In this document: positions 1 through 9,764 of the stretch, piece by piece
Position numbering within the stretch: the stretch's first letter is position 1
How the letters are laid out: each line of letters begins with the position of its first letter
Source of the DNA: Anaerolineae bacterium
GTDB taxonomy: Bacteria > Desulfobacterota > Desulfobacteria > Desulfobacterales > ETH-SRB1
NCBI GenBank assembly: GCA_035529315.1
Contig: DATKWZ010000039.1
Coordinates: 1-52,113, forward strand
Direction: 5' to 3'
DNA length: 52,113 bases
The notes under the pieces: generated by a model
The model's database searches: none
Told to the model about the DNA's origin: nothing
What the model saw: only the letters and a program-made list of their open reading frames with translations
Position numbers and translations under genes: made by a program

Positions 1-141
1 GAGATGGTTATGCCTGGAGACAATGTAACCATTACGGCTGATTTGATAACGCCGATAGCTATGGAGAAGGAGTTGAGGTTTGCGATAAGGGAAGGCGGTC
101 GGACTGTCGGCGCCGGAGTGGTAAGTGAAATAATTGAATAA
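1..141 (+). CDS. tuf: Elongation factor Tu, C-terminal fragment (cut by window edge)
   Basis: The first 46 codons read as the end of domain III of EF-Tu, with the conserved stretches [28 protein letters not shown] and a final IIE before TAA. EF-Tu delivers aminoacyl-tRNA to the ribosome. The gene is incomplete only because the window starts inside it. It lies 10 bases before rpsJ, the usual tuf-rpsJ junction at the head of the S10 operon. Confidence 0.97.
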   Translation, partial: EMVMPGDNVTITADLITPIAMEKELRFAIREGGRTVGAGVVSEIIE

Positions 142-151
142 AGAGAAATAG

Positions 152-460
152 ATGATGAGCTCAAAAATAAGAATTAGACTCAAGGCATATGACAATAAAC
201 TTCTGGATCAGTCGACATTAGATATTGTTGATACTGCTAATAAAACAGGAGCAAAGGTAGTTGGACCTATCCCGCTACCGACAAGCATCAACAAATATTG
301 TGTGTTGCGTTCTCCCCATATAGACAAGAAATCTCGAGAACAGTTTGAAATTAGAACACATAAACGGCTTTTAGATATTCTTGAGCCAACCCAGCAGACA
401 GTGGATGCTTTAATGAAACTGGATCTTTCTCCCGGAGTTGATGTGGAGATAAAATTATAG
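152..460 (+). CDS. rpsJ: 30S ribosomal protein S10
   Basis: This 102-residue protein has the S10 pattern: [16 protein letters not shown] near the N-terminus, VGPIPLPT in the middle and [19 protein letters not shown] in the second half. S10 sits in the 30S head and also acts with NusB in antitermination. Two adjacent ATGs (152 and 155) are possible starts. It is the first complete gene of the S10 operon. Confidence 0.97.
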   Translation: MMSSKIRIRLKAYDNKLLDQSTLDIVDTANKTGAKVVGPIPLPTSINKYCVLRSPHIDKKSREQFEIRTHKRLLDILEPTQQTVDALMKLDLSPGVDVEIKL

Positions 461-480
461 CAGAGGTGACAGCGGGAACC

Positions 481-1113
481 ATGTGTAAAGGATTAATAGG
501 CAAAAAATTAGGAATGACAGGCCTTTTTTCTCTTGAAGGCAAATACTTCCCGGTAACGGTATTGCGGGTTGGCCCGTGTGTTGTAACCCAGGTTAAGACG
601 GTTGCTACTGACGGATACAATGCTATTCAATTGGGTTTTGGCGAAAAAAAGAAATCTCGCACAAACAAGCCTATCAAAGGGCATCTCAAAAAAAGTGGAG
701 ATGGTTGTTTTAAGGTGCTTCGTGAATTTTCTGTGGATAATCCAGGAGATTACAAACCTGGCCAGACATTGGGGCCGGATATGTTTAAGGTGGGCGAACG
801 GATTGATGTTACCGCCAATTCCAAAGGAAGAGGTTTCTCGGGCGTTATAAAGAGGCATGGATTCCATGGTGGAGGTGAAACCCATGGAAGTCACAGTCAC
901 AGGGTTACCGGTTCTATTGGAAATAGTGCATGGCCTTCAAGGGTTATTAAGGGGAGAAAAATGCCTGGTCACTACGGAAATGAACAAAATACAATCAAGA
1001 ACTTGGAGATAGCTGACATAAGGCCTGATCAGAATCTTATATTTGTAAAGGGAGCTGTGCCGGGTTTTAGATCTGGATTAGTTTCAATAAAGAAACTGAA
1101 ATTTGTAAAATAA
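481..1113 (+). CDS. rplC: 50S ribosomal protein L3
   Basis: L3 binds 23S rRNA early in 50S assembly. The protein begins [12 protein letters not shown] and contains [13 protein letters not shown] and the glycine/histidine-rich [11 protein letters not shown] loop that reaches toward the peptidyl transferase centre. An in-frame GTG at 466 would add five residues. I prefer ATG 481 because the family normally starts MCKGLIGKK and an AGGTGA-like ribosome binding site precedes it. About 210 residues, normal length. Confidence 0.96.
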   Translation: MCKGLIGKKLGMTGLFSLEGKYFPVTVLRVGPCVVTQVKTVATDGYNAIQLGFGEKKKSRTNKPIKGHLKKSGDGCFKVLREFSVDNPGDYKPGQTLGPDMFKVGERIDVTANSKGRGFSGVIKRHGFHGGGETHGSHSHRVTGSIGNSAWPSRVIKGRKMPGHYGNEQNTIKNLEIADIRPDQNLIFVKGAVPGFRSGLVSIKKLKFVK

Positions 1114-1169
1114 AGGGCGTTTTGCAAAGGTCTCGCAGCAGAAAGGCTGCAGGAGGAAACAAGAGAGAT

Positions 1170-1793
1170 ATGGCTGTTGTTGATGTTCAAAATATAAATG
1201 GTGAAAAGGTTTCGCAGATGGATCTTGCAGACAGCATATTTAACGTGCCCTTGAAAGCAAGTATTTTGCATGAAGTTGTGACAATGCAGCTGGCACGCAG
1301 GCGTGCAGGATCAGCATCTGTAAAACGTCGTAGCGACGTTAAGGGCAGTGGAAGGAAGCTTTTTCGTCAGAAAGGCACAGGAAAGGCGCGTAGCGGAGAT
1401 ATCACATCTCCCTTGCTTAGAGGTGGAGGCGTTATTTTCGGTCCAGACCCTAAATCATATTATTACAGTGTTCCCAAAAAGGTTAGAAAGCTTGCTCTTA
1501 AAATGGCTTTAAGCAGTAAATTCCAGGTGAATGTCATGGTAGTACTTGACAGGTTTGAGCTTGAGAAGATTAAAACAAGGGAATTCATAGAGGTTTTAAA
1601 CAGATTAAATGTGAAAAAGGCATTGATTGTAACTGATAAAAAGAATGAGAATCTGGAACTTTCCTCAAGGAACGTGCCTGGTGTGAAGGTATTAAGAGTC
1701 GAGGGGTTGAACGTATATGACATTCTCAAATACAAGAATTTAATCCTGGATGAGGCCTCTATAAAGGTTATTGAAAGGAGGCTGCTTGAATGA
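1170..1793 (+). CDS. rplD: 50S ribosomal protein L4
   Basis: L4 has an extended loop lining the exit tunnel; here it is seen as [19 protein letters not shown], with the N-terminal [13 protein letters not shown] fold start. An earlier ATG at 1122 is open, but ATG 1170 follows a clear AGGAGG at 1151-1156 and gives a normal 207-residue protein. In E. coli L4 represses the S10 operon; whether it does so here cannot be seen. Its stop overlaps the start of rplW (ATGA). Confidence 0.96.
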   Translation: MAVVDVQNINGEKVSQMDLADSIFNVPLKASILHEVVTMQLARRRAGSASVKRRSDVKGSGRKLFRQKGTGKARSGDITSPLLRGGGVIFGPDPKSYYYSVPKKVRKLALKMALSSKFQVNVMVVLDRFELEKIKTREFIEVLNRLNVKKALIVTDKKNENLELSSRNVPGVKVLRVEGLNVYDILKYKNLILDEASIKVIERRLLE

Positions 1794-2077
1794 TCCAGTA
1801 TGATATTGTTAAACGTCCTTTAGATACGGAAAAAACCAATATTCAAAAAGAGAGTTTTCACCAGTTCTCATTTGAGGTGGGTCGAAGTGCGAACAGGATT
1901 GAGATCAGAAGGGCAATTGAAAAAATATTCAATGTCAAGGTAAGCGATGTCCGGACAATGCAGGTTAAAGGGAAAGTCAAAAAAAAAGGTCGGATTGTTG
2001 GGAAACGCAGGGACTGGAAGAAGGCGATTGTGACATTGATGCCTGGTGAACGTATTGATTTTTTTGAAGGGGCTTAG
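1790..2077 (+). CDS. rplW: 50S ribosomal protein L23
   Basis: A 95-residue protein of the L23 family, with [11 protein letters not shown] near the N-terminus and the [16 protein letters not shown] core. L23 lies at the tunnel exit and docks trigger factor and SRP. The start overlaps the rplD stop by four bases, suggesting translational coupling. Confidence 0.96.
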   Translation: MIQYDIVKRPLDTEKTNIQKESFHQFSFEVGRSANRIEIRRAIEKIFNVKVSDVRTMQVKGKVKKKGRIVGKRRDWKKAIVTLMPGERIDFFEGA

Positions 2078-2101
2078 ACAACTTGATAAGTGAGGCTTAT
2101 A

Positions 2102-2929
2102 ATGGCGGTTAAGAAAGTAAAACCAACATCTCCTGGACGACGAGCGCAGGTATATTCAACATTTGACGAGATTACCACTACGACACCTGAAAAAAGTCTG
2201 CTTAAGCCGCTCAAGCATTCAGGCGGGCGTAATGCAAATGGACGTATTACATGCAGACACCGCGGAGGCGGGCACATCAGGCATTACAGAATTATTGACT
2301 TTAAACGCGATAAGATGGAAATACCTGCAAGGGTGGCAACAATAGAATATGATCCTAACCGCAGCGCAAGGATTGCTCTTCTGCATTATGCAGATGGTGA
2401 AAAACGGTATATTCTGGCGCCGCTCGATCTTTCAGTCGGCGATACTGTTATGTCTGGACCAAAGGCTGATATTAAACCAGGCAATACTCTCCAATTGATA
2501 AATATTCCGCTCGGCACTCATGTTCATAACATTGAACTGCGTTTGGGGAAAGGCGGCCAGATCGTAAGAAGTGCCGGAACATTTGCGCAGTTAATGGCAA
2601 AGGAAGATAAATATGCCCTGATAAAACTTCCATCAGGCGAAGTTCGGATGGTTCTTTTGAAATGCAAAGCAACTATAGGGCGACTGGGCAATGTTGTTCA
2701 TGAAAATATCTCTCTTGGCAAAGCAGGCCGCAATCGTTGGCTTGGAAGACGACCAAAGGTGCGGGGAGTTGCTATGAATCCTGTTGATCATCCAATGGGA
2801 GGCGGTGAGGGGAGATCATCAGGAGGACGGCATCCATGTAGCCCATGGGGCATGCCTGCAAAGGGTTATAAGACTCGTAATAAAAAGAAAAGTAATCGAT
2901 ATATTGTAAAAAAACGTTCAAGTAAATAA
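2102..2929 (+). CDS. rplB: 50S ribosomal protein L2
   Basis: L2 is needed for subunit joining and peptidyl transfer. The sequence shows the SPGRR start, the [12 protein letters not shown] motif, and the catalytic-region histidine in the [20 protein letters not shown] segment. I start it at ATG 2102 (MAVKKVKP), the family start, rather than the open ATG at 2090. About 275 residues, normal. Confidence 0.97.
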   Translation: MAVKKVKPTSPGRRAQVYSTFDEITTTTPEKSLLKPLKHSGGRNANGRITCRHRGGGHIRHYRIIDFKRDKMEIPARVATIEYDPNRSARIALLHYADGEKRYILAPLDLSVGDTVMSGPKADIKPGNTLQLINIPLGTHVHNIELRLGKGGQIVRSAGTFAQLMAKEDKYALIKLPSGEVRMVLLKCKATIGRLGNVVHENISLGKAGRNRWLGRRPKVRGVAMNPVDHPMGGGEGRSSGGRHPCSPWGMPAKGYKTRNKKKSNRYIVKKRSSK

Positions 2930-2955
2930 AACAGGTTGAAACGCCAGGAGAAATT

Positions 2956-3237
2956 ATGCCACGCTCTTTAAAAAAAGGTCCGTATGTTGACCCCAAATTA
3001 TTAAACAAGGTAATGGTAGCTCAGGAGACTCGAAGCACCAGAGTTATTAAAACATGGTCAAGGCGTTCGACGATTATTCCGGAGATGGTTAGTATTACTC
3101 TGGCAGTTCATAATGGAAGAAAATTTATTCCTGTTTTTATATCAGAGAACATGGTAGGGCATAAACTGGGAGAGTTTTCTCCAACACGGCTTTTTTATGG
3201 TCATGCCGGAGATAAGAGATCAAAATTAAAAAAATAA
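2956..3237 (+). CDS. rpsS: 30S ribosomal protein S19
   Basis: A 93-residue S19 with the N-terminal [11 protein letters not shown] motif and C-terminal [15 protein letters not shown]. It forms a complex with S13 in the 30S head. A good AGGAGA ribosome binding site lies just before the ATG. Confidence 0.97.
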   Translation: MPRSLKKGPYVDPKLLNKVMVAQETRSTRVIKTWSRRSTIIPEMVSITLAVHNGRKFIPVFISENMVGHKLGEFSPTRLFYGHAGDKRSKLKK

Positions 3238-3283
3238 ATTGTCTGATTTTTATTAATAGATTTAGGTTCGTGGAGAGAGGGTA

Positions 3284-3631
3284 ATGGCTGTAAGAGAGGT
3301 AAAAGCTGTATTAAAATATGTACGCATTTCTTCACAGAAGGTTCGGAAGTTGATTGAAGCCGTCAAGGGAAAGCCGGTTAAGGCTGGTCTGGATATTCTT
3401 CAATTTATGCCGCAAAAGGCGGCGAATATAATTGGAAAAATTATCCGAAGCGCCGTAGCAAACGCCGATCAAAATCCGGATATTGATGTAGATTCGCTCG
3501 TTATTCGCAATATAATTGCAGATCAGGGTTCCACTTTGAAACGTTTTCAAGCAAGAGCACGTGGCAGAGGCACAAGAATATTGAAAAGGACCGCACATAT
3601 TACTGTTATTTTAGCTGAAGAGTTAGCGTAA
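3284..3631 (+). CDS. rplV: 50S ribosomal protein L22
   Basis: A 115-residue L22: [11 protein letters not shown] near the start, and the tunnel-lining beta-hairpin near the end ([19 protein letters not shown]). It sits between rpsS and rpsC as in other S10 operons. Normal length. Confidence 0.97.
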   Translation: MAVREVKAVLKYVRISSQKVRKLIEAVKGKPVKAGLDILQFMPQKAANIIGKIIRSAVANADQNPDIDVDSLVIRNIIADQGSTLKRFQARARGRGTRILKRTAHITVILAEELA

Positions 3632-3647
3632 AAGAGGAGGTAAAAGC

Positions 3648-4310
3648 TTGGGCCAGAAAGTAAACCCGATAGGACTGAGGTTGGGGATCGTTAAAACCTG
3701 GGAATCAAAGTGGTATGCTGGAAAGAATTACTCCAATTATATTCTGGAAGATTATAATATCAGAAAGTTTATTAAAAAGAAGCTTTATCATGCAGGGATA
3801 AGCAGGATTGAAATCGAAAGGTCATCCGAGCGTGCAAAACTCCGAATCTATACCTCCCGACCAGGCGTTGTTATTGGAAAAAAAGGATCTGAAATAGCCC
3901 TGCTTAAGAAAAGTATTGAAAATATGCTTGGCCAAAATAGAATACCGAAGGAAATCCTTATAGATATTCAGGAGGTAAGAAAACCGGAGATCGATGCCCA
4001 GCTTCTTGCCGAGAATGTCGCTCTCCAGATTGAGAGAAGGGTTGCATTTAGACGTGCCATGAAGCGCGCGGTTTCATCGGCTATGAGGTTTGGCGCCAAA
4101 GGTGTGAAAATTATCTGTTCCGGGCGTCTGGGCGGGGCCGAGATGGCCAGAACCGAATGGTACAGAGAAGGCCGTGTGCCGTTACATACCTTAAGAGCAG
4201 ATATTGATTACGGTTTTATTGAGGCTAATACATCATATGGACTTATTGGCGTAAAGGTCTTTATTTTTAAAGGCGAAATTTTGAAGAAGGACCTGATTAA
4301 AAGTCAATAG
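3648..4310 (+). CDS. rpsC: 30S ribosomal protein S3 (TTG start)
   Basis: S3 is part of the mRNA entry helicase. The family start [13 protein letters not shown] is present, followed by a KH domain with the [11 protein letters not shown] loop. The reading frame begins with TTG at 3648, preceded by a strong AGAGGAGGTAAAAGC-like site; no ATG is available at the conserved start. 220 residues. Confidence 0.96.
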   Translation: MGQKVNPIGLRLGIVKTWESKWYAGKNYSNYILEDYNIRKFIKKKLYHAGISRIEIERSSERAKLRIYTSRPGVVIGKKGSEIALLKKSIENMLGQNRIPKEILIDIQEVRKPEIDAQLLAENVALQIERRVAFRRAMKRAVSSAMRFGAKGVKIICSGRLGGAEMARTEWYREGRVPLHTLRADIDYGFIEANTSYGLIGVKVFIFKGEILKKDLIKSQ

Positions 4311-4464
4311 ATGGATTTATCATATTCCAGGTGTTAAGTATTAGGCATTAGGTTAAATCAATTATTTGACTTCTCAGGCAGTTAACACCCTTTATCTTAC
4401 ATAAAATTGGTTTATTGTTTTTTTTGCGAAACCATTGGTTATTAGTATTTAGGAGAAATAAGTT
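4311..4464. repeat. Intergenic spacer rpsC-rplP with short inverted repeat
   Basis: No gene seen in this 154-base gap, which is unusually long inside an S10 operon. It contains the 8-base inverted pair GGTGTTAA (4330-4337) and TTAACACC (4382-4389), with an AT-rich interior, and ends with the ribosome binding site AGGAGA of rplP. It may be a palindromic insertion like those before rplX and rplR, but it does not share their core sequence. Confidence 0.4.
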
Positions 4465-4878
4465 ATGCTGAGTCCAAAGAAGGTCAAATTTAGAAAACAG
4501 CAAAGGGGTAGAATGAGGGGCTTAGCCACACGTGGTTGCAATTTGGATTTTGGTGAATTTGGATTGCAGGCAATAGAATGCGGCGCAATCAGCGCAAAAC
4601 AGATTGAGGCTGCCCGAATCGCCATGACACGGCATGTAAAAAGGGGCGGCAAGATGTGGATAAGGATATTTCCCGATAAGCCATTTACAAAAAAACCGGC
4701 TGAGGTAAGAATGGGAAAGGGAAAGGGCGCTCCTGAAGGTTGGAATGCAATAGTTCGTCCGGGAAGAATTCTTTACGAAATGCAAGGCGTCCCGAAGGAT
4801 ATGGCTAAGGAGGCGTTCCGACTTGCTTCACACAAGCTTTCGGTAAAGACAAAGTTTGTGGAAAGGAGCAACATATAA
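4465..4878 (+). CDS. rplP: 50S ribosomal protein L16
   Basis: 137 residues with the L16 hallmarks: [19 protein letters not shown] start, the [11 protein letters not shown] helix, and [11 protein letters not shown], whose arginine-containing loop lies near the A-site tRNA. It overlaps rpmC by one base (TAATG). Confidence 0.97.
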   Translation: MLSPKKVKFRKQQRGRMRGLATRGCNLDFGEFGLQAIECGAISAKQIEAARIAMTRHVKRGGKMWIRIFPDKPFTKKPAEVRMGKGKGAPEGWNAIVRPGRILYEMQGVPKDMAKEAFRLASHKLSVKTKFVERSNI

Positions 4879-5060
4879 TGAAAGCAGCTGAGATTAGAGG
4901 GCTGAGTCTTGAAGAGAGACAACGGAAACTGGTTGACCTTAAAGAGGAGTTGTTTAATCTGTATTTTCAGCATGAAATAGGTCAGCTCGAAAATCCTAAA
5001 AAGATGAAGCAGACCAAATGTGATATTGCAAGGATTAAAACCATAATAAAGGAAGCTTGA
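4878..5060 (+). CDS. rpmC: 50S ribosomal protein L29
   Basis: A 60-residue helical hairpin protein with ELFNLYFQHEIGQLENP and IARIKTII, the L29 signature order. It sits beside L23 at the tunnel exit. Start overlaps the rplP stop. Confidence 0.95.
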   Translation: MKAAEIRGLSLEERQRKLVDLKEELFNLYFQHEIGQLENPKKMKQTKCDIARIKTIIKEA

Positions 5061-5077
5061 GGAAAATATAGATAAAC

Positions 5078-5344
5078 ATGGATACAATGAAAAAAAGAGG
5101 TAATAAAAGACAGGTGGCCGGGACTGTTGTGAGCAACAAGATGGATAAGACCGTAATTGTCCAGGTTGAGAGAATGATTAAATATCCACTTTATCATAAG
5201 TATATAAAGAGATGCTCCAGGTTTTCATCTCACGATGAAGGTAATGAATGCCAGATTGGTGATAAGGTGTTAATAACAGAGTCAAGGCCGATCAGCAGGA
5301 CAAAAAAATGGCGCGTAAGCAAGATTCTTGAGAAAGTTGTATAA
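5078..5344 (+). CDS. rpsQ: 30S ribosomal protein S17
   Basis: 88 residues with an OB-fold pattern: GTVVSNKMDKTVIVQVER, HDEGNECQIGDKVLI and SRPISRTKKWRV. It binds the 16S 5' domain. The first ATG (5078) is used; a second in-frame ATG at 5087 is also possible. Confidence 0.96.
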   Translation: MDTMKKRGNKRQVAGTVVSNKMDKTVIVQVERMIKYPLYHKYIKRCSRFSSHDEGNECQIGDKVLITESRPISRTKKWRVSKILEKVV

Positions 5345-5362
5345 TTAAGGGAATTCGCAAAA

Positions 5363-5731
5363 ATGATTCAGACAGAGACGAGATTAACAGCAGCGGACAA
5401 TTCGGGAGCTAAGATATTGTATTGCATAAAGGTTCTTGGAGGTTCCAGAAGACGGTATGCAAGTATTGGCGATATAATTGTTGTAAGTGTGAAGGAAGCA
5501 ATCCCTAATGCAAAAGTTAAAAAAGGGGATGTATTAAAGGCTGTCGTGGTTCGAACTAAAAAAGAAATCAGAAGGCCGGATGGATCATATATCAGATTTG
5601 ATAACAATTCAGCTGTGTTAATTAATGCGAATATGGAGCCTGTAGGCACACGTATTTTTGGTCCTGTTGCAAGAGAGCTAAGAGCTAAAAAGTTTATGAA
5701 AATCATTTCTCTGGCTCCAGAGGTTTTATAA
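5363..5731 (+). CDS. rplN: 50S ribosomal protein L14
   Basis: 122 residues starting [17 protein letters not shown] with the [13 protein letters not shown] and GPVARELR motifs of L14. It contacts L19 and 16S h14 at the subunit interface. Length is exactly the family norm. Confidence 0.97.
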   Translation: MIQTETRLTAADNSGAKILYCIKVLGGSRRRYASIGDIIVVSVKEAIPNAKVKKGDVLKAVVVRTKKEIRRPDGSYIRFDNNSAVLINANMEPVGTRIFGPVARELRAKKFMKIISLAPEVL

Positions 5732-5736
5732 AATGA

Positions 5737-5808
5737 ATTAAGGGATTGAGGGATTGAGGGATTAAAATCAATAGAATACATTCAATTCCCAAATTCCTAA
5801 ATTAGGAA
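5737..5808. repeat. Palindromic dispersed repeat, copy A (between rplN and rplX)
   Basis: The gap holds tandem GGATTGA-type units, a 19-base core (ATTAAAATCAATAGAATAC at 5761-5779), then inverted units (TTCAATTCCCAAATTCC). The same 19-base core occurs at 8078-8096 in the rplF-rplR gap. There is no T-tract, so it is unlikely to terminate transcription. Confidence 0.75.
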
Positions 5809-5826
5809 TTATATGAGAAACGGCTT

Positions 5827-6156
5827 ATGATAAGAAATAAATGTCTTATAAAGAAGGGCGATAAGGTTAAAATTATTGCCGGCAAGGATAACGGCAAGAT
5901 CGGAAAGATCCTTAAGATAATCAAAAAGGATAAACGGGTTCTTGTAGAGAAAGCGAATCTTGTAAAAAGGCATGTAAAGCCCAGCGCTCAGAACCGGCAG
6001 GGAGGGATTGTTGAGAGTGAGGCTCCATTAAGCCGTTCTAATGTCATGTTGATGTGCGGCAAGTGCATGTCGCCGGTACGTATCAAGATTAAGAGTCTCG
6101 AGGATGGGAAAAAGATTCGTGTTTGCATGAAATGTAATGAGATAATAGATTCTTAA
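5827..6156 (+). CDS. rplX: 50S ribosomal protein L24 with C-terminal zinc-type cysteines
   Basis: 109 residues. The N-terminal KOW motif is seen as [20 protein letters not shown]. The C-terminal half carries two CxxC pairs (MCGKCMSP and VCMKCNE) that could bind zinc, a feature of many but not all bacterial L24 proteins. L24 initiates 50S assembly. Confidence 0.96.
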   Translation: MIRNKCLIKKGDKVKIIAGKDNGKIGKILKIIKKDKRVLVEKANLVKRHVKPSAQNRQGGIVESEAPLSRSNVMLMCGKCMSPVRIKIKSLEDGKKIRVCMKCNEIIDS

Positions 6157-6175
6157 GATCATGTCGGAGATAATA

Positions 6176-6715
6176 ATGTCGCAGTTAAAACTTTTTTATG
6201 AAAAAAATGTCGTTCCGGGATTAATCGAAAGATTTAAATACAAAAGCATAATGCAGGTTCCTAAGATCAGCAAAATTGTGTTGAATTTAGGTCTTGGAGA
6301 AGCGATTCATAATATTAAACTGATTGATTCTTCTGCAAAAGAACTTAATCTGATCACAGGGCAACGTCCGGTTGTAACCCGCGCTAAAAAATCGATTGCA
6401 GCATTCAAGCTAAGGGAAGGGATGCCGATTGGCTGTATGGTGACGCTTCGTCGCAAACATATGTACGATTTTTATTGTAAGCTGGTAAATATTGCCCTCC
6501 CTCGTGTCCGTGACTTTAGAGGTCTTTCAGGAAAGGCGTTTGATGGGAAGGGGAACTATACTTTGGGGATAAAGGAACATATCATTTTTCCGGAGATAGA
6601 TTACGATAAAATCGATAAGATCAAAGGCCTTAATATAACCATCGTTACCACGGCGCAGACTGATGAAGAGGGGAAAGAGCTTCTTAAACTTTTAGGCATG
6701 CCGTTTAGAGATTGA
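6176..6715 (+). CDS. rplE: 50S ribosomal protein L5
   Basis: L5 binds 5S rRNA and contacts P-site tRNA. The motifs [33 protein letters not shown] and the C-terminal [16 protein letters not shown] are present. ATG 6176 gives the normal 179 residues and has GGAG six bases upstream; the ATG at 6161 would add five residues and lacks such a site. Confidence 0.96.
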   Translation: MSQLKLFYEKNVVPGLIERFKYKSIMQVPKISKIVLNLGLGEAIHNIKLIDSSAKELNLITGQRPVVTRAKKSIAAFKLREGMPIGCMVTLRRKHMYDFYCKLVNIALPRVRDFRGLSGKAFDGKGNYTLGIKEHIIFPEIDYDKIDKIKGLNITIVTTAQTDEEGKELLKLLGMPFRD

Positions 6716-6736
6716 TTTTTAAACAAGGAGGATGAA

Positions 6737-6922
6737 TTGGCAAAAAAGGCTCTTAGAATTAAGGCACTTAAAGAACCTACGTTCAAGGTAAGGGCATACA
6801 ACAGGTGCCCGATTTGCGGCAGGCCGAGGGCATTTTTGAGGAAATTTGGGATTTGTCGTATATGTTTTCGAAATCTTGCTTCAATTGGTATGCTTCCGGG
6901 AGTAACTAAATCCAGCTGGTAG
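6737..6922 (+). CDS. rpsN: 30S ribosomal protein S14, zinc-binding short form (TTG start)
   Basis: 61 residues, the short type Z form, with zinc ligands C24, C27, C40 and C43 and the family ending [11 protein letters not shown]. It starts with TTG at 6737, preceded by AAGGAGG. Zinc-independent paralogs under Zur control exist in some bacteria; none is seen here. Confidence 0.96.
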   Translation: MAKKALRIKALKEPTFKVRAYNRCPICGRPRAFLRKFGICRICFRNLASIGMLPGVTKSSW

Positions 6923-6956
6923 GCTGGTAGTATATATAACTTAAGTTTGATGCAAC

Positions 6957-7042
6957 AGTTCAGCGACCAAGATACAAAGACATGTAAATAGTGGAGTAGT
7001 CGAGTAGTTAACCAGGTGTGTTAGTGCCTTTGTGGCTGAACT
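6957..7042. repeat. Palindromic dispersed repeat between rpsN and rpsH
   Basis: The 173-base gap carries inverted ends AGTTCAGC (6957-6964) and GCTGAACT (7035-7042). Inside are fragments of a GCCACAAAGGCAC/AAAGACA-type repeat that I recognise as widespread in bacterial intergenic DNA (TTAGTGCCTTTGTGGCT on this strand). No gene is visible. Confidence 0.6.
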
Positions 7043-7095
7043 ATTACGAATCATCTAATATAATATAAAAATGGTATGTTACGGAGAAGAAGAAG

Positions 7096-7494
7096 ATGTC
7101 AATGAGTGATCCAGTCGCTGATATGCTGACCCGAATCAGGAATGCTGAAAAGGCAAAATTCAATAGTGTTGATATCCCAGGGTCAAAGCTAAAAACAGAG
7201 TTGGCCATGGTCCTAAAGAATGAAGGATTTATCAGAAACTATAAATTTGTTAAGGATTCCAAGCAAGGTGTTTTGCGTGTATACCTTAAACGCGCTCAGG
7301 GTCAATCAAATGTGATTGTTGGGATTGAACGTGTCAGCAAGCCGGGCAGACGGGTTTATGTTAAGAGTAAAAATGTTAAGCCTGTATTAAACGGTATGGG
7401 CATAGCTATTTTATCCACATCCAGGGGAATAATGACAGACAAAGCAGCCAGGCATGAAAAGCTTGGAGGAGAAATTCTCTGCAATGTATGGTAG
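7096..7494 (+). CDS. rpsH: 30S ribosomal protein S8
   Basis: 132 residues beginning MSMSDPVADMLTRIRNA with the C-terminal RNA-binding motif STSRGIMTDKAARHEKLGGEILC. S8 is a primary 16S binder and the spc-operon translational repressor in E. coli. A purine-rich GGAGAAGAAGAAG precedes the start. Confidence 0.97.
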   Translation: MSMSDPVADMLTRIRNAEKAKFNSVDIPGSKLKTELAMVLKNEGFIRNYKFVKDSKQGVLRVYLKRAQGQSNVIVGIERVSKPGRRVYVKSKNVKPVLNGMGIAILSTSRGIMTDKAARHEKLGGEILCNVW

Positions 7495-7509
7495 ATGGAA
7501 GGGGTATAA

Positions 7510-8049
7510 ATGTCTCGAGTAGGTAAAAAACTGATTCCGATACCTGATAATACAAAAATATTATTTAAAAACAGGGTGGTTACTGTACAGGGTAAAAACG
7601 GCACACTTGAAATGACGATAGATCCTCTCGTGAACCTGAAGATAGATAAAGGATCTGTAAGTGTAAGTGTCGAAAAGAATGACAGGATCAGCCGATCTTT
7701 ACATGGTCTTACGCGCAGTCTTATAGCTAATATGGTCAGCGGGGTGAGCGAGGGCTTTGAACGCAGGCTGGAAATTAACGGCATTGGGTATCGTGCTGCA
7801 ATGCAGGGTAATTCAATTGTTTTAAATCTTGGATATTCGCATCCAATTAATTTTGATCTGCCTGATGGTATTTCAGCATTAATTGAAAAAAATAATGTTA
7901 TTAAACTTTTCGGTATTGACAAAGAGAAGCTTGGTCTTGTTTCTGCGGCAATTAGACGGTTAAGACCTCCTGAGCCATATAAAGGCAAGGGTATCAAATA
8001 TGCAGAGGAACGAATTCAGAGGAAAGCCGGAAAGACAGGAACTAAATAA
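7510..8049 (+). CDS. rplF: 50S ribosomal protein L6
   Basis: 179 residues with two repeated alpha/beta domains, MSRVGKKLIPIP at the start and the C-terminal RPPEPYKGKGIKYAEERIQRKAGKTG motif. It lies at the base of the L7/L12 stalk. Normal length. Confidence 0.97.
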   Translation: MSRVGKKLIPIPDNTKILFKNRVVTVQGKNGTLEMTIDPLVNLKIDKGSVSVSVEKNDRISRSLHGLTRSLIANMVSGVSEGFERRLEINGIGYRAAMQGNSIVLNLGYSHPINFDLPDGISALIEKNNVIKLFGIDKEKLGLVSAAIRRLRPPEPYKGKGIKYAEERIQRKAGKTGTK

Positions 8050-8053
8050 ACAT

Positions 8054-8128
8054 ATTGAGGGATTAAGGAATTTAAGAATTAAAATCAATAGAATACCTTC
8101 AATCCCTAAATTCGCAATCCCTAAATTT
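8054..8128. repeat. Palindromic dispersed repeat, copy B (between rplF and rplR)
   Basis: Shares the exact 19-base core ATTAAAATCAATAGAATAC (8078-8096) and the flanking inverted GGGATT/AATCCC units with copy A at 5737-5808. The rest of this 165-base gap is T-rich without a gene. Finding it twice inside an essential operon suggests mobility that is tolerated by transcription. Confidence 0.75.
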
Positions 8129-8214
8129 ATCGGATGTTTTTTCGGATTTTGTGTTTTATTGTTTTGACTTTTGTTCAGACAGTACTTCAATGGTAATGGT
8201 AAGGATATAAAAAA

Positions 8215-8592
8215 ATGGGTTCGTTAAATATAAAAAAGCAGGCTCGTTTAAAGAGAAAGAAAAGGATCAGAAAGAATTTGTCTGGTTCTACGCAGCGACC
8301 GAGATTGAGTGTGTTTCGAAGTGCCAAGCATATTTATGCGCAGATAATCGATGATACAACCGGACATACCATTGCTGCCGCATCAACTGTTGAAAAGGAA
8401 GTAAAAGAGCATTCCGCGGCTGAATCAAGTAAAGGGAAAATTATTACGGCAACCTATGTTGGGAAACTTGTAGCAGAGCGTGCTGTTGAGAAAGGGATTA
8501 AGAGCGTGGTGTTTGACAGAAATGGTTTTCTGTTTCACGGGCGGGTTAAGGCTGTTTCTGAGGGTGCGCGTGAAGCTGGTTTGAATTTTTAG
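8215..8592 (+). CDS. rplR: 50S ribosomal protein L18
   Basis: 125 residues: basic N-terminus followed by [20 protein letters not shown] and the C-terminal [26 protein letters not shown], all typical of L18, which bridges 5S rRNA to the 50S. Confidence 0.96.
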   Translation: MGSLNIKKQARLKRKKRIRKNLSGSTQRPRLSVFRSAKHIYAQIIDDTTGHTIAAASTVEKEVKEHSAAESSKGKIITATYVGKLVAERAVEKGIKSVVFDRNGFLFHGRVKAVSEGAREAGLNF

Positions 8593-8625
8593 CCAATTTT
8601 ATGAAGAATAGAGGGGGCAGATTCC

Positions 8626-9120
8626 TTGATTAAACAGGATACAGGCGAGAATCAATTAATTGACAAGGTAGTTCATATTAACCGTGTTGCAAAAGTCGTC
8701 AAAGGTGGCCGAAGGTTCAGTTTTAGCGCTATAGTCGTAGTTGGTGACGGTAAGGGAAGTGTCGGGGCTGGATTGGGAAAAGCAGGAGAGGTCCCTGAAG
8801 CGATTCGTAAAGGGGTAGAAAAGGCAAAAAGGAGCATGACCAAAGTGTCTTTGGTTAACAGCACAATCCCCTACGAAATTATCGGTAAATTTGGCGCGGG
8901 AAGGGTTTTATTAAAGCCTGCTTCCATGGGTACCGGAGTCATTGCGGGCGGCGCTGTCAGGGCTGTGCTTGAGGCCGTAGGAGTTCAAAATATTCTGACA
9001 AAGTGTTTGGGGTCAAACAACCCTCATAATCTGGTTAAAGCTACTATTGCCGGGCTTAAACAGCTTCAAAGCCGTGAGCAGGTGGCTTCAAGGCGCGGCA
9101 TAAGTGTGCAAGACCTGTAA
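8626..9120 (+). CDS. rpsE: 30S ribosomal protein S5 (TTG start)
   Basis: 164 residues with an N-terminal double-stranded-RNA-binding fold ([35 protein letters not shown]) and a C-terminal domain containing [15 protein letters not shown]. It starts at TTG 8626 after a GAGGGGGC purine run. S5 acts with S4 in accuracy and mRNA entry. Confidence 0.95.
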   Translation: MIKQDTGENQLIDKVVHINRVAKVVKGGRRFSFSAIVVVGDGKGSVGAGLGKAGEVPEAIRKGVEKAKRSMTKVSLVNSTIPYEIIGKFGAGRVLLKPASMGTGVIAGGAVRAVLEAVGVQNILTKCLGSNNPHNLVKATIAGLKQLQSREQVASRRGISVQDL

Positions 9121-9136
9121 TCTTAAGGAACGGTAA

Positions 9137-9334
9137 ATGGCTGGCATATTGAAAGTAACTCTTGTTAAGAGCATGATTGGAAGACCGGAAAAGCACCGCA
9201 GAGTTTTGCGTGGAATGGGGCTGACAAAACTCAATAAAACCGTTGAGCTTAAAGATATGCCTTCGGTCCGTGGAATGATCAACAAGGTATCGCATCTGGT
9301 GAAAGCTGAGGATAAGATCAATGAAGCTAAATGA
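9137..9334 (+). CDS. rpmD: 50S ribosomal protein L30
   Basis: A 65-residue L30: [25 protein letters not shown] then [12 protein letters not shown]. It overlaps rplO by 14 bases, which suggests coupled translation. Confidence 0.95.
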   Translation: MAGILKVTLVKSMIGRPEKHRRVLRGMGLTKLNKTVELKDMPSVRGMINKVSHLVKAEDKINEAK

Positions 9335-9764
9335 ATTGTCGCCACCAAAGGGTTCACGGAAGCCACGAAAGCGTTTGGGGCGTGGTGTTGGATCAGGAAC
9401 CGGGAAAACAGCTGGAAGAGGAACAAAGGGACAGAACAGTCGTTCTGGAGGAGGAGTGAGGCCCGGTTTTGAAGGTGGTCAGATGCCTATTCATCGACGT
9501 TTACCAAAGCGTGGTTTTATAAATATTTTTAGAAAAAATATTGCTACAGTTAATATACGTGATCTATCAAGATTTGAAACCGGCAGTGTAGTGGATGAAG
9601 CGGCCCTTATTGGTTGCGGACTTATTAAAGGCAGGAATGATGGGATTAAGCTTCTGGGCCAGGGCGATATAAAATATCCTCTAATAATCAGAGTTAACGA
9701 TATAAGCAAAGGGGCCAGAGATAAAATCGAAGCTATCGGCGGGAAGATAGAGGTCCTAAAATAA
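9321..9764 (+). CDS. rplO: 50S ribosomal protein L15
   Basis: 147 residues; glycine/arginine-rich N-terminal arm ([19 protein letters not shown]) that penetrates 23S rRNA, then the RRLPKRGF motif and a globular C-terminal domain. The stop shares one base with the secY start. Confidence 0.97.
   Translation: MKLNELSPPKGSRKPRKRLGRGVGSGTGKTAGRGTKGQNSRSGGGVRPGFEGGQMPIHRRLPKRGFINIFRKNIATVNIRDLSRFETGSVVDEAALIGCGLIKGRNDGIKLLGQGDIKYPLIIRVNDISKGARDKIEAIGGKIEVLK

Noticed and set aside
7356..7997. 213-codon minus-strand open frame
   Set aside because: Antisense shadow of rpsH and rplF, which are certain.
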